Of a stretch of DNA of 64,000 bases, positions 23,198-33,380 are shown one piece after another. How positions within the stretch are numbered: position 1 is the first letter of the stretch; every line of letters starts with the position of its first letter. Both the position numbers and the translations under genes were made by a program. Under the pieces are notes generated by a model that was not told the origin of the DNA, searched no databases, and saw only the letters and a program-made list of their open reading frames with translations. This DNA comes from Vicia villosa (lineage: Eukaryota; Streptophyta; Magnoliopsida; Fabales; Fabaceae). The DNA is taken from positions 75,179,553 to 75,243,552 of the forward strand of contig NC_081185.1 in assembly GCF_029867415.1 (NCBI RefSeq), in the 5' to 3' direction.

Positions 23198-24281
23198 TGA
23201 AGGATAGAAGAACACTAAGAAAGGGGGGTTTGAATAAGTGTAGCTTTAAAACTCTTAAGATAAAAACAATTTGCACAATGATTTTTATCCTGGTTCGTTG
23301 TTAACTAAACTACTCCAGTCCACCCCCTTGGAGTAATTTACCTCACCTGAGGATTTAATCCACTAATCAATCTTGATTACAATGGTTTTCCACTTAGATA
23401 CCTTCTAAGTCTTCTAGAGTATTCTGATCACACCTTGATCACTCTAGGAACCTTTTACAAATGAATGTAAAACAAATTCTTACAAGAGTATTACAATGCT
23501 TCTTAATAAGCTATAATCACAACTGTGATATTTCTCTTAAGTTCTAAGCTTAAATCTCACTAAGATATTACAATGAAGTGAGGTTGAAGATGAAGTTTGA
23601 TAGCTTTTGATTTCAGCAGAGTTTCAGCAAGATTGAAAAGTTGTTCGTAAGTTGGTTTCATTAACCTTGCTTCTGATCAGAACTTCACTATTTATAGGAG
23701 TTTTGAGAAGATGATCGTTGGGAGCATTTAATGCATTGTGTGATCCGTACAACATTGCATTTAATGTTTCACTCTTTTGTCAACTACCTCGAGCCTTGCT
23801 TTTCCTTCTTTTACTGACTTTGCCGTTAATAGCTTCTAACGTTCCTTTTGTCAGTCAGCGTAGCCTGCCATCTTGTACTTGCTTCTGATCTGATGTTTGT
23901 AGATACAATGTTTGAATTTCGTCAGAGTCAAACAGCTTCATGCAGAGCATCTTCTTGTCTTCTGACCTTGAAGTGCTTCTAGAGTGATACCATGAGAACT
24001 TCAGTGCTTCTGCTTCTGATCTCAAGTTCTTCTGTTGCTTCAATAGACCATGTTTTGATTCTGCTTGACCATCTTCTGATGTCTTGCCAGAGCATGTTCT
24101 GATGCTGCATGCTGAACCTTCTGAGTCAGTGCTTCTTGCGCTGATTTTGTGCATACTCTTTATATATTTCCTGAAATGGAAAATGCATAGGATTAGAGTA
24201 CCACATTATCTCATACAAAATGCATATACATTGTTATCATCAAAACTAAGAATATTGATCAGAACAATTCTTGTTCTAACA
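23198..24281 (-). repeat. Sirevirus 5' LTR
   Basis: 1084 bp, TG...CA ends. TATAAATA on the minus strand at 23696-23689. A few substitutions from the other LTR (for example near 23690 and 23810). Confidence 0.95.
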
Positions 24282-25983
24282 AGCACAAATCTATTTAGTT
24301 TGGTTATTTGAGAGTTTGGTAAACATGCTAATTTGATTTTGTTTTGCTTTGTGTTGCAACTCTTATCAAGCTTTTCCAACCAACTGATTAAGTTTTAATT
24401 AACTCTTGATTTGTGCTAATTATTAACAAAATTTGTGATCACCTTGTTGTTGTGAACATGATGGTAGTTAAGTTAAGTAACTAACATGTTGCATCAATTA
24501 GGACATGACAACACACTTAGTTAGCCCCCTTGAGTTTTATCTATTTATTTGGTTAGCAAACTTGTCATTTGAGACTGTTGGGAAAGCAATGGAAACAGAA
24601 CATCTCCTGTTCTTCGATGCGGTTAATTTTATTTTATCTCTGCATGTATATGTTTGAACTTGAATGGAGTAATTGAAAAAAGAAAATAATGAACCCAAAG
24701 ATCCTTTTATTTTAATGCTAGATTATGCAAAATCAGACAGGTCTTGTGATTACTGATCTTCCACTATTGATTCTGGTTTACTTTTGGCGTAAAATTCATA
24801 CTCTCGGTAATTCTTTGCATTGTTGTACGCGATCTTGTAGAATAGCTAATGTCACCACCAACAATTTCTACAGTGAGTTCTTTGTCCTTTCCTTCTTCCT
24901 TATACTTATTACATTTGTTCCAAAATTGACATTCAAATCTTCCATATTCCAAAATTGCCACTAGGCTTCTTTATTTCTCTCTGATGTAAAGCCACTGCAC
25001 CATTACTTGTTGACTGTTCGCAGGTAATATATCATGGTTGGGAAATAGAAGAACCATGTGAAGTTTTCTTTCCTTTTTGGAAAGTGATATTTAAATTTCT
25101 GTATTTCGTACGGGGTGTTCATTTATTAAGAGATACACTAGGGAAATAATTTTTTCTTTCTTGTTTATTGCAGTTTCAATGTGCGCAGAAGAGTGTTTTA
25201 TATAATGGTGGCCGAAAATGCTTTGTTTATTTTGATGTATTGAAGTTGTTCTTCGGTGTTTCTCCTTGTTTTTGGCACGTGAATTGAATTCATTCATATT
25301 TCAACTAGCTTATGTAGTTAGAGCTAATCAAAATTGTTTAAGAAGCTGTCCCAATGGTATCAGTGTGACCTAAAATTGTTTCTTTTGAATTGCAATGTTT
25401 ATTAATTATATTTGTGAGCTACTGCTTGTTCTTATTTAATATTTATATATTTTCTTTTGTAGCTATTGAAGGAGAGAGTTAATGTTTGTTGCAGTAGCTG
25501 CTTCTGTTAGCTCTGTTGCAATGCCAGATGAAGATGAACCTAAAAGTATGCCCCTTTTTGTGTTACTAACCCAACAGCTAGAATTTATTGCAATTGAGGG
25601 TCCTGGTTTACTTTTCTTGTTTGGTAATGTACAGTGGGGTTGTCTTGTGGTGTTTATATTTCATTTAATCATTACTGTTTTAGTGCAAGATAATCTGATA
25701 CTTTTTACTTTTCTTGTTTGGTAATGTACAGTGGGGTTGTCTTGTGGTGTTTATACTTCATTTAATCATTACTATTTCAGTGCAAGATAATCTGATACTT
25801 TCATTGACAAGCTTGTGTTGTGAAAGGATTGGAATATGGGACAAGAAGCTTCTTGTATTCTCTATTTTTCATTGTGTTCCTTTTATGTTAATGTTAATGT
25901 TAATTTGCTTGTAATTAATTAGATTATAATCATCAATATTATTGTTAATTTTATATTGATCAATATTATTATTAATTTTATAT

Positions 25984-25985
<2 letters not shown>
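24282..25985. other. Unclassified region right of the Sirevirus, with a 97-bp tandem duplication
   Basis: No protein family is recognised. Short open stretches around 25482-25560 (CCAGATGAAGATGAACC) might be remnants of an exon. 25608-25704 is repeated at 25705-25800 (CTTTTCTTGTTTGGTAATG and on) with three or four changes. T-rich, intron-like composition. It could be a decayed host gene or an element body; I cannot decide. Confidence 0.5.

Positions 25986-26013
<28 letters not shown>
25986..26013. repeat. (TA)n microsatellite
   Basis: About 14 TA units. Confidence 0.95.
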
Positions 26014-26019
<6 letters not shown>

Positions 26020-26045
26020 ACATATTTATATAATGATACAGAAAT

Positions 26046-26435
26046 AAACCGTGGCAAGATAAATGGTTTAGAATGCATAACATATAACCACGGTTTTAAA
26101 TCTGTGGTCATAACCAAACCGTGGCTATATCTTGAACTAAAATTGTATGCTAAACGTTAAATTGAAACCGTGGTTTTACCATATGGCCACAGTTCTGTAA
26201 TCATGGCAAATATAAACCGCGGCCTTAATTAAACTTCCTAAACCGTGGCCTATAAAAACCACGAATGTCAAAAAATGTGGTATATACCAAAAAATCGTGG
26301 ACTATACTTTAGGCCACTGCCGCATATCCCACAGTTGGATTTTTGTGGCCAAACCGTGGCCTCAGCGTTACGCCACGGTTTTTTTTCATATAGCCTCGGT
26401 GTTTTGGTCGTGGCAGGAGACCTTTTTTTGTAGTG
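26046..26435 (-). mobile_element. CACTA-type transposon end with subterminal repeats
   Basis: The minus strand starts at 26435 with CACTACAAAAAAAGGTCTCC, a CACTA (EnSpm) terminus. Inside it, AAACCGTGGC and its reverse complement recur about ten times in both orientations (for example 26048, 26113, 26164, 26240, 26351, 26370), like the subterminal repeats of this superfamily. The other terminus is not found next to the TA repeat, so this is a truncated or non-autonomous end. Confidence 0.75.
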
Positions 26436-26439
26436 TCTC

Positions 26440-26910
26440 CGAGGGAGCATGTAGGCCCCATTTCCAAGAAAGGGAATAGCGACTATCGCTCCCAACGCCG
26501 TTCGCAGTCTCCCAGGCCGAAGATAAAATCCAAATCGCCTCCCGCAAGACACGACGACGACCGCAGGCGAAGCCGCAGCCGGTCCGTCACGCCAACCCCC
26601 AGTGACGAGGAAGAGGATCGTCGGGGCCCTTTATCCCGCGCAATCTTGGAGGCGCCCCTACCAACCGGGCTTGAAAAACCCCCTCCGCTGGGCACATACG
26701 ACGGAACAACCGACCCAGACGAGCACATCGAGAACATCGACGCCCTCCTGGACTACAAAGGGGTACTGCGCGCGATCAAATGTCGGTTATTCTCGACCAA
26801 ATTGCGCAAAGAAGCCATGACGTGGTACAAGAGTCTCCCCGATGAATCCATCACGTCATGGAAAATGCTCGGAAAGCTTTTATCCAGGCACTTCACGGCC
26901 TCTCTGTTAC
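26440..26910 (+). pseudogene. Ty3/gypsy gag fragment, GC-rich
   Basis: Encodes an Arg/Ser-rich segment (RRRSRSRSVTPTPSDEEE), then PLSRAILEAPLPTGLEKPP, YDGTTDPDEHIENIDALLD and MTWYKSLPDESITSW, ending near KLLSRHFTAS at about 26905. These are the start of the Gag core of Tat/Athila-type plant elements (family knowledge). The frame is open but cut at both ends: by the CACTA end on the left and by an unrelated sequence on the right. The base composition is clearly GC-richer than both neighbours, which marks a separate origin. Confidence 0.8.
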
Positions 26911-27600
26911 CAAAGTTTTCAACTTCCCTATATTTTTAGAAAGAGTAGGGAGAGACGAAATTGAATTTGGTCGAAGAAGGTTCAACGCAGAGTCTAACAA
27001 GGCTCCGTCGAAGTAAGCTGTAACACGTTTGCCCTTAGAAGGTGCAAGTGTCAAAGGTCTAGCTTCTAAAGCTAGACGAAGTCGAAGGGTGGGAAGAAAA
27101 GTGGCAGTTGTTGGTGGTTTTATATGCTGAGACACGTGGAGAAGTTCTGTTTAATATCTAGTGCATGGTGGTACACGTTTCGTCAAGGAGTTAAGGAACC
27201 GTCAGAAACAGTTATTTTGAAGTGCCTATTTAAGCAGAAGAATATAATCATTTTAGTGGTCCACAATTTTACACTTTATGATAAACTCAATCTCTACACT
27301 GAAAATGAGAAAGGAGTGCAATCTGAAAATATATGTTTGTGTACCAATTTACTTTTAATGCAATCATTTATATCATTTCCATTAATGTCATTCTATTTCC
27401 TTTTACTACTTTTCATCACCTTTTACTTTGCATTTATTTCAGTTAAAGTCTTTTCATTTGTTCTTCTTTATTCTCTACATTAAGTCTGTTCGTCTTTATT
27501 GCATTTAATCGTGTTTGTCCTGCGTTTATTGCATTCAAAATCAATTACTTTCCACTTTTCTATCATGCGTTAGTCTTAATGTGTCCATATTAGTCAACAG
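26911..27600. other. Unclassified, possibly LTR-derived
   Basis: Contains CACGTGG (27134), a TATTTAAG box (27227) and a following AAGCAGAAG leader-like stretch, which could be part of an LTR promoter. No element ends are defined and no gene is seen. Confidence 0.35.
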
Positions 27601-27862
27601 TCTACAACAAATCATAAATTAGGGGATCTTTGTAATGCGATTATTTTTAAGAAGGAGCCATTTAGTTTTACTGATTGTATGTCGAATATCATCCAATTTT
27701 CTTGGAATTGGCTTCTTTCCTTTTACAAGTTAGGGGATCTTTGTAATTACCATACCTGGAATATTTTGCCTCTTGTTTGTTTCGAGGTGTAGGAGTTTTC
27801 CGCTGTGTATTCGGGTGGAGCACCCCTTATGCTCTTTTGTTTTAATTCCATTATCTATTTAA
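27600..27862 (+). pseudogene. LINE 3' end fragment
   Basis: 27645-27793 keeps a short ORF2 C-terminal trace (KEPFSFTDCMSNIIQFSWNW). It is followed by TGTATTCGGGTGGAGCACCC and AATTCCATTATC with an A run, very like the 3' end of the LINE at 13783-14772. AATTAGGGGATCTTTGTAAT occurs in near-duplicate at 27617 and 27727. Confidence 0.5.
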
Positions 27863-27932
27863 AAAAATTTTCTTAATTAAATAAAAGATTTTAAGACTAT
27901 GTTTGAGAGTTTGGAGAGGAAGAGAAGGCTTC

Positions 27933-28217
27933 TGTTAGAGTGCTGGACAGGCCCAGGAGATTCCCAAAATGGCCCATATGGCAGCAAGACTTTATTATGG
28001 AATAATAATATTATTTGAGAAACTATTTTAATTTATTTTACTTTTCCTCCAAGTGGGCCTTAGGACCCAGAGTTCACAGCCCAGCAAGGCTGATGTATTT
28101 AAGTGAATTTCTTATGAATGAAAAAACAAGCAGAAATTTATCATGTTTATTTTGTTTATTTGTGTTTTGTCTTTTGAGTAAACCCTAATCTCTTGGTAGC
28201 AGCAGCACCCTCTATCG
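27933..28217 (+). repeat. 5' LTR of the split Ty3/gypsy element
   Basis: Starts TGTTAGAGTGCTGG. It ends CTCTATC followed by G where the 3' LTR has A. GTTTGGTGCTTTCATT follows at once and is probably the primer site; I do not name the tRNA. Confidence 0.9.
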
Positions 28218-28241
28218 TTTGGTGCTTTCATTTTCATCCTC

Positions 28242-29590
28242 ATGCCTCCCAAACCAGTCATTCCCACACCTAAGGACATTGATGACACCCTCCAAGCCAC
28301 AAACCAGCACATCGAGAACCTCATTCTTACCCATGAAAACCTTGAATCATCCATGGAAGCTAATAACCAAGTTATTGCTATGCATCTGGGTCAAATCAAC
28401 ACCAACCACAGAAATTTAGAAACTGCCATGAATAGTAATTTCGCAGCTCTAACAGCTTTAATGACACAGCAATTTGCCTCCATGACAACGACAGCAATAC
28501 CCAGTTCTGCCCCAACAGTGACGCCCAAATCTACACAAGCTACAACATCAACTTCTACACCTAGATCTACCCCTACAACAACAACCAGATCTGTATCAGG
28601 TACATCTTCCTTTCATTTAAATAACTCCACCCTTTCATCTACTCAGCTTTATACACCACCACCCCAACCTACCCCAACCTTTACCCGTCCACACCCATCT
28701 ATCCATTCCCCCAATTCTGCCTTTATACCATTCACACAGCCCCCTCTCACCCATCCTTTCCAAAGCCAATTTTTATATACATCACAACCTTATTCCACCA
28801 TTTTTCCTCATACTACCTTCACACAACCACCTCCTTATACTGCTCTCCCTTACACGAACCCACCCCTACACACTTCTATGTATCCTTCCTTTCCCCATCC
28901 AACCCCCATCACAAATACAGCCACCTCCACACATTTTCGTACCCCCAAATTGAGTTGGGAATTTTTGATGGCAATGATGTGTTAGAATGGATTTTTCAGG
29001 CAGAGCAATTTTTTGCATATTATAATATTCCTTACGAAAATCGTTTACCCATGGTTTCATTCTATATGAAAGGGGATGCACTAGGGTGGTATAAATGGAT
29101 GTTCCAAAGTAATGAACTTTCGGATTGGCATTCTTTCGCTAGGGATGCAGAGTTACGGTTTGGTCCTTCCACGTATGAAAATCATCAAGCCCAACTATTT
29201 AAACTTAGACAATATGGATCGGTCACAGAATACCAAACAAATTTTGAAAAGCTTTGTAACCGAGTCATCGGCTTACCACCAGATGCCATTCTTAATTGTT
29301 TCATTTCGGGGCTGATTCTGGATATTCGCAATGAATTAGCGGTTCAAAGGCCTCAATCTATCTCACATGCAGTTGGGTTAGCCAAGCTCATTGAGGCTAA
29401 AATTAAAGATTCAAAACCCAAAGTTAAACCTCCTTACATTCCTTCCCAAACCCACTTACCCCATTCAACTAATCCGAAGCCCATATCTCTTCCTTCTTCA
29501 AGCACACCAAACCCCTCAGCCCCGTCCCAACTAAACCGTTTACCTATAAGAAGAATTACCCCCGGCCCAACAAGCTGAACGCAGGGCCCA
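28242..29590 (+). pseudogene. Ty3/gypsy gag, frameshifted
   Basis: Starts at ATG 28242 (MPPKPVIPTPKDIDDTLQ), right after the 5' LTR. The first 230 residues include a helical segment (residues 10-75), then a long Pro/Thr/Ser-rich stretch. A frameshift near 28960 moves the reading to the frame with GIFDGNDVLEWIFQAEQFF, the conserved Gag core (residues about 240-400, including GDALGWYKWM and YQTNFEKLCNRVIGLPPD). Another frameshift or stop near 29575 precedes the zinc knuckle. Gag would form the particle shell; this copy cannot. Confidence 0.85.
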
Positions 29591-29594
29591 AGGT

Positions 29595-30473
29595 TTGTGT
29601 TTCAACTGCGACGAAAAATTCATACCAGGCCATAGATGTGCAGCTGGAAAATTTCTACTCCTTATGGTGGAAGAAGATTTAGTAAATTCCAATGATAGTA
29701 TTGATACCCATGAACCCCCAAATGTTGACCCTTCACCACCCAACAATGCTAAAACATACTTTCAACTCTCCCCACAAGCTATGATTGGCCAATTTTCCCC
29801 CAAGACATTAAAATTTCGCGGATTACTTGATGGGTTATTAGTGACAGTTCTAATAGATACAGGAAGTACCCATAATATTCTACAGCCTCAAATTGCACAC
29901 CATCTTCAAATCCCAAGCAAAACTATTCCCAATTTTGAAGTAATGGTGGGAAATGGATCAAAAATAGACTGTTTGGGATTCTGTTCTGAAGTACCTATCA
30001 CACTACAAAGCCACTTATTTTTTATACCATTTTATTTGATCCTTATTGAAGGTGTTGATGTAGTGTTGGGAATGGAGTGGTTGTGAACCCTTGGACCCAT
30101 TGTTGCTGATTTTTCCATACCACAAATCTCTTTCACTCATGCTGAAAAACAAATTACCCTTTCAGGCAACCCTAACCCAAGACCTGTCCCTTCCATATTT
30201 AACCATATTCGCCACCTTATACACACTGATTCTATCGCTTCTATCCATTTACTCTTATGTCAGCCTACCCTTGACCACTCAAATTCCATCCGAATCTCCG
30301 ATTCCCTTTCCCCTATCACCCAACCAGAGATTGCCACTCTTATTAACTCTTATTCTTCTGTCTTTCAAAAACCTCATGGCCTACTCCCATCAAGACCCCA
30401 CGATCACCATATACCCTTAAAACCTAATTCTGCCCCAGTCAACGTAAAGCCCTACCGTTACCCTCATTCCTAA
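29595..30473 (+). pseudogene. Zinc knuckle and aspartic protease of the split Ty3 element
   Basis: CFNCDEKFIPGHRC at the start is the nucleocapsid zinc knuckle as in chromoviruses. The protease active site LIDTGSTHN is at about residue 88 and the flap/second motif GVDVVLGMEWL at the end. A TGA at 30084-30086 cuts the frame right after MEWL; the same frame continues into the linker to RT and has a second stop, TAA, at about 30472. Protease would cut the Gag-Pol polyprotein. The start given is the first Met; the true product begins in gag. Confidence 0.85.
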
Positions 30474-30482
30474 AAAGATGCC

Positions 30483-31762
30483 ATGACCAAAATTATCCAA
30501 GAAATGCTTGCTGAAGGCATTATCAAACCCAGCAATAGCCTTTTTTCTTCCCCTGTCCTCCTTGTAAGAAAGAAAGACGGATCATGGCGCTTTTGTGTGG
30601 ACTATCATGCTCTAAATGCAGTTACTGTCCGCGATCGATTCCTAATACCTACCGTAGATGAGCTATTTGATGAGTTGGGTTCTGCTTCTTTATTTACAAA
30701 GATCGACCTCAGGTCGGGCTACCACCAAATTAGGGTCATACCGGAAGACACTCACAAAACGGCTTTCAAAACCTTTGATGGGCACTATGAGTTTTTAGTG
30801 ATGCCATTTGGCTTAACTAATGCTCCTAGTTATTTTCAATCGACGATGAATGACCTATTACGTCCGTATTTGCGACGATTTGTTCTTGTTTTTTTATGAT
30901 ATTCTAATTTACAGTAATTCTTATTCAGACCACCTACATCATTTAACTTTGATATTTGACTTACTTGCTTCAAATCAATTTGTTGCAAAACTTTCTAAGT
31001 GTATTTTTGCAGTTCCTAAGGTTGATTATCTAGGTCACATAATTACTTCAAATGGTGTTACCCCAGATCCAGACAAAATTCAAGCAATGTTGGATTGGCC
31101 GAAACCACGTTCACTCACGATGCTCAGGGGATTTTTGGGCCTCACTGGTTGTTATAGACGATTTGTCCATCACTACGCCACACTCGCCGCTCCTCTCACC
31201 GATATATTAAGTTTTAATAAGTTCACATGGAGTACAGATGCAGATAAAGCTTTTACAACGTTAAAGCATAAAATCACTCAAACTCCTGTGCTTGCCCTTC
31301 CTGACTTCACAAAAACCTTCATTGTAGAAACAGACGCATCAGCAGTAGCCATAGGAGCAGTCCTTTCACAAGCTGGCCACCCCCTAGTCTTCTTAAGCAA
31401 GAAAATGTGCCACCGTATGCAAGCCTCATCAGTCTACGTTTGCAAAATGTATGCCATCACGGAAGCTGTTAGAAAATGGCGTCAGTATCTCATTGGGCAA
31501 CATTTCCATATTTACACGGATCAAAAAAGTATGAAGAATTTGTTGACACAAACTATCCAAACACCAGAGCAGTAAAAATGGGCTGCAAATTTACAAGGGT
31601 TTAGTTTTGATATATTCTACAAACCTGTAAGTTCAAACCAAGTTGCCGATGCTTTGAGCCGCAGACAAACGGAAGAGACGCCTTTACGTATCACCATATC
31701 TTCACCAGTTCCTGACCTCATTTCCTGACTCAAACAGTTCTACACCACCAAGGAAGGACAAG
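30483..31762 (+). pseudogene. Reverse transcriptase and RNase H of the split Ty3 element
   Basis: RT motifs: [52 protein letters not shown] one-base loss in the T run at 30888-30895 shifts the frame before the catalytic box, which reads FFYDILIYS; Tyr replaces the first of the two catalytic Asp. RNase H follows from VETDASAVAIGAVLSQ through YAITEAVRKWRQYL and IYTDQKSM. Stops at 31573-31575 and 31726-31728. The element could not copy itself even without the frame breaks. Confidence 0.9.
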
Positions 31763-31764
31763 AC

Positions 31765-32557
31765 ATGGTGTTAAACAAACTCAATGACCAAAAACTTCAG
31801 TTGCGGTATCAGCTCGTAAACGAATTGCTATACTTTAAAGGACAGATTTTTCTACCCGATGCTTCGGATTTTCGTCAGAGTGTTCTGTTGGAGTACCATT
31901 GTTCACCAACTTCAGGTCATTATGGTTTAAAGCCCACTTTGCATCGCATATCTACAACATTCCTTTGGCCAGGACTTTACAAAGATGTCAAAAGCTTTGT
32001 GCAAACATGCCTTACCTGCCAACAAAATAAATATATACCATCAAAAAAACAGGGTTTACTGCAACCTTTGGAAATACGACAACATGTTTGGGAAGACTTA
32101 TCAATGGATTTTGTGACTCATCTTCCATCCTCTTTTGGACAAACCGTAATCTGGGTTGTCTGTGACAGATTGTCCAAGTTTGTACACTTGGTGACTTTAC
32201 CTACTCACTTCACAGCTCAGGACTTGGCACGATGCTTTTCCACGGAGATCTGTCGCCTACATGGCGTTCCTAAATCAATTGTTTCAAACAGAGATCCGCT
32301 GTTCTTGAGTGCTTTCTGGAAAGAGCTTTTCCGAGTCTAAGGAACGACCATAAAATATAGTACGGCTTATCACCGAGAAACCGATGGTCAAACTGAAGTC
32401 GTAAAACGAGGTTTGGAGACATACCTTCGGTGTTTCACGAGTGACCTTCCACGAATGTGGTTCAAATTCCTTCACTTGGCAGAATATTGGCACAACTCCA
32501 CATTCCATTCTTCTATCCGCATGACTCCCTTTGAAGCACTCTATGGACGTGCACCCC
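31765..32557 (+). pseudogene. Integrase, first part, of the split Ty3 element
   Basis: The zinc domain has H-x-H and CLTCQQNK (about 31900-32030). Catalytic residues sit in LSMDFVTHLP, VSNRDPLFLS and HRETDGQTEVV. A TAA at 32338-32340 interrupts the core. The reading stops at YGRAP (32556) where the Ogre element begins; the frame resumes at 53663 with the next codon base, so the two halves join at the level of a single codon. Confidence 0.9.
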
Positions 32558-33113
32558 TGTTATACCCCAAAATTTGCCCGCATCTTTTTCAAAAAAGAAG
32601 GCAACAGACTTCTGTCTAAAAATTGGGAGTTTCATATAATCTTGGATTTTATTTCATAAATATCCTGATTTTATGAATACTCGGTTTTTAGAATATTTTG
32701 TTATACAGTATTTTGGTCCGCTGTTGAATTTATTCTTACACAAACGCCAAGTACTGTTTATCACTTCACACACGCTATTTATTTGAGATTTATTTGCAGA
32801 TAAATAGTACTGACGCAATTGGTACAGAATTAAATTTTGCAGGCGCAAAGTCCGGGGATTCAGACTGTACTGGTAACAATTAAATTATTATTAGTTTTTT
32901 GTTTCCCACTAATTTTTGTACTATACTATTGTTTTCAAATCTTTTCCTTTCTTTTCAAATCTCTTTCTTTCAAATCAAATCCTAACTTTATTCCATACAT
33001 CTTTCTTTTCAAACCCTACCATACACTTTCTTTCAAATCCTACTACCACTCAAATTTTCCTTTTTTGTACGGTATCACTTCATTCCCCAATGTCTTTATC
33101 CTTCTTTTCACTC

Positions 33114-33121
33114 TATAAATA
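33114..33121 (+). promoter_or_regulatory. TATA box of the Ogre 5' LTR
   Basis: TATAAATA preceded by a pyrimidine-rich stretch and followed by a CA-rich leader. The equivalent in the 3' LTR is 49571-49578. It would set the start of the element transcript about 30 bp downstream, near 33145 (inferred). Confidence 0.7.
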
Positions 33122-33212
33122 CCCCTCATTTTTTCCATAAATTCTCACATCAAATTTCACTCATTTCTCAAACTTCTATCTCATAATTATTTTCTCTTCT
33201 TCCCCGGCAAAA

Positions 33213-33380
33213 ATGGCAAAGTGGATGGATACGTTTTTTCTTATGGTCATCACTGTTTTGGTGGAGATCATGTCCTTTTTCTGTCTGCATAGTCCTGAAA
33301 AATGCGGACCTGGGTTGCTTACACTCCCGTTCATCTATATGTTGTTATTTATAGCATGGGTTTTTAATCGTCATTATTAA
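33213..33380 (+). CDS. Small open frame, 55 aa, two hydrophobic segments, in the 5' LTR
   Basis: ATG at 33213 in good context (AAAAATGGC) and the first ATG after the TATA box, about 70 bases downstream of the expected start. The product has a short charged start (MAKWMD), a hydrophobic segment at residues 7-24, a loop HSPEKCGPG, and a second hydrophobic segment at residues 35-51, ending FNRHY. This looks like a two-pass membrane peptide. The 3' LTR copy (49670-49837) is also open, with three substitutions. I know of no named family. Translation is unproven; survival could be chance over a short length. Confidence 0.45.
   Translation: MAKWMDTFFLMVITVLVEIMSFFCLHSPEKCGPGLLTLPFIYMLLFIAWVFNRHY

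Larger units (their letters stand above)
15487..24281 (-). mobile_element. Sirevirus (Ty1/Copia, SIRE-type) retrotransposon, internally deleted
   Basis: Two 1084-bp LTRs (15487-16570 and 23198-24281) flank an internal region read on the minus strand. A PBS complementary to initiator tRNA-Met lies inside the right LTR, and polypurine tracts lie next to the left LTR. The gene order on the minus strand is gag, integrase, env-like frame. Protease, most of the GAG-pre-integrase part, reverse transcriptase and RNase H are missing. Flanks are AGCAA (15482-15486) and AGCAC (24282-24286), an imperfect 5-bp duplication. The env-like frame and multiple polypurine tracts are known features of Sireviruses. 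Confidence 0.92.

Noticed and set aside
25482..25914. Two frames of 80 and 66 codons as a host gene
   Set aside because: They share a 97-bp tandem duplication and hydrophobic T-rich composition; no family, start context or splice support.
28112..28354. Minus-strand 80-codon frame across the Ty3 LTR and gag start
   Set aside because: Shadow of gag and LTR sequence on the opposite strand; no homology.
32837..33118. 93-codon Phe-rich open frame in the Ogre 5' LTR (again at 49294-49575)
   Set aside because: It lies upstream of the LTR TATA box in a T/C-rich stretch, which gives Phe, Leu and Ser codons by composition alone; present twice only because the LTR is.
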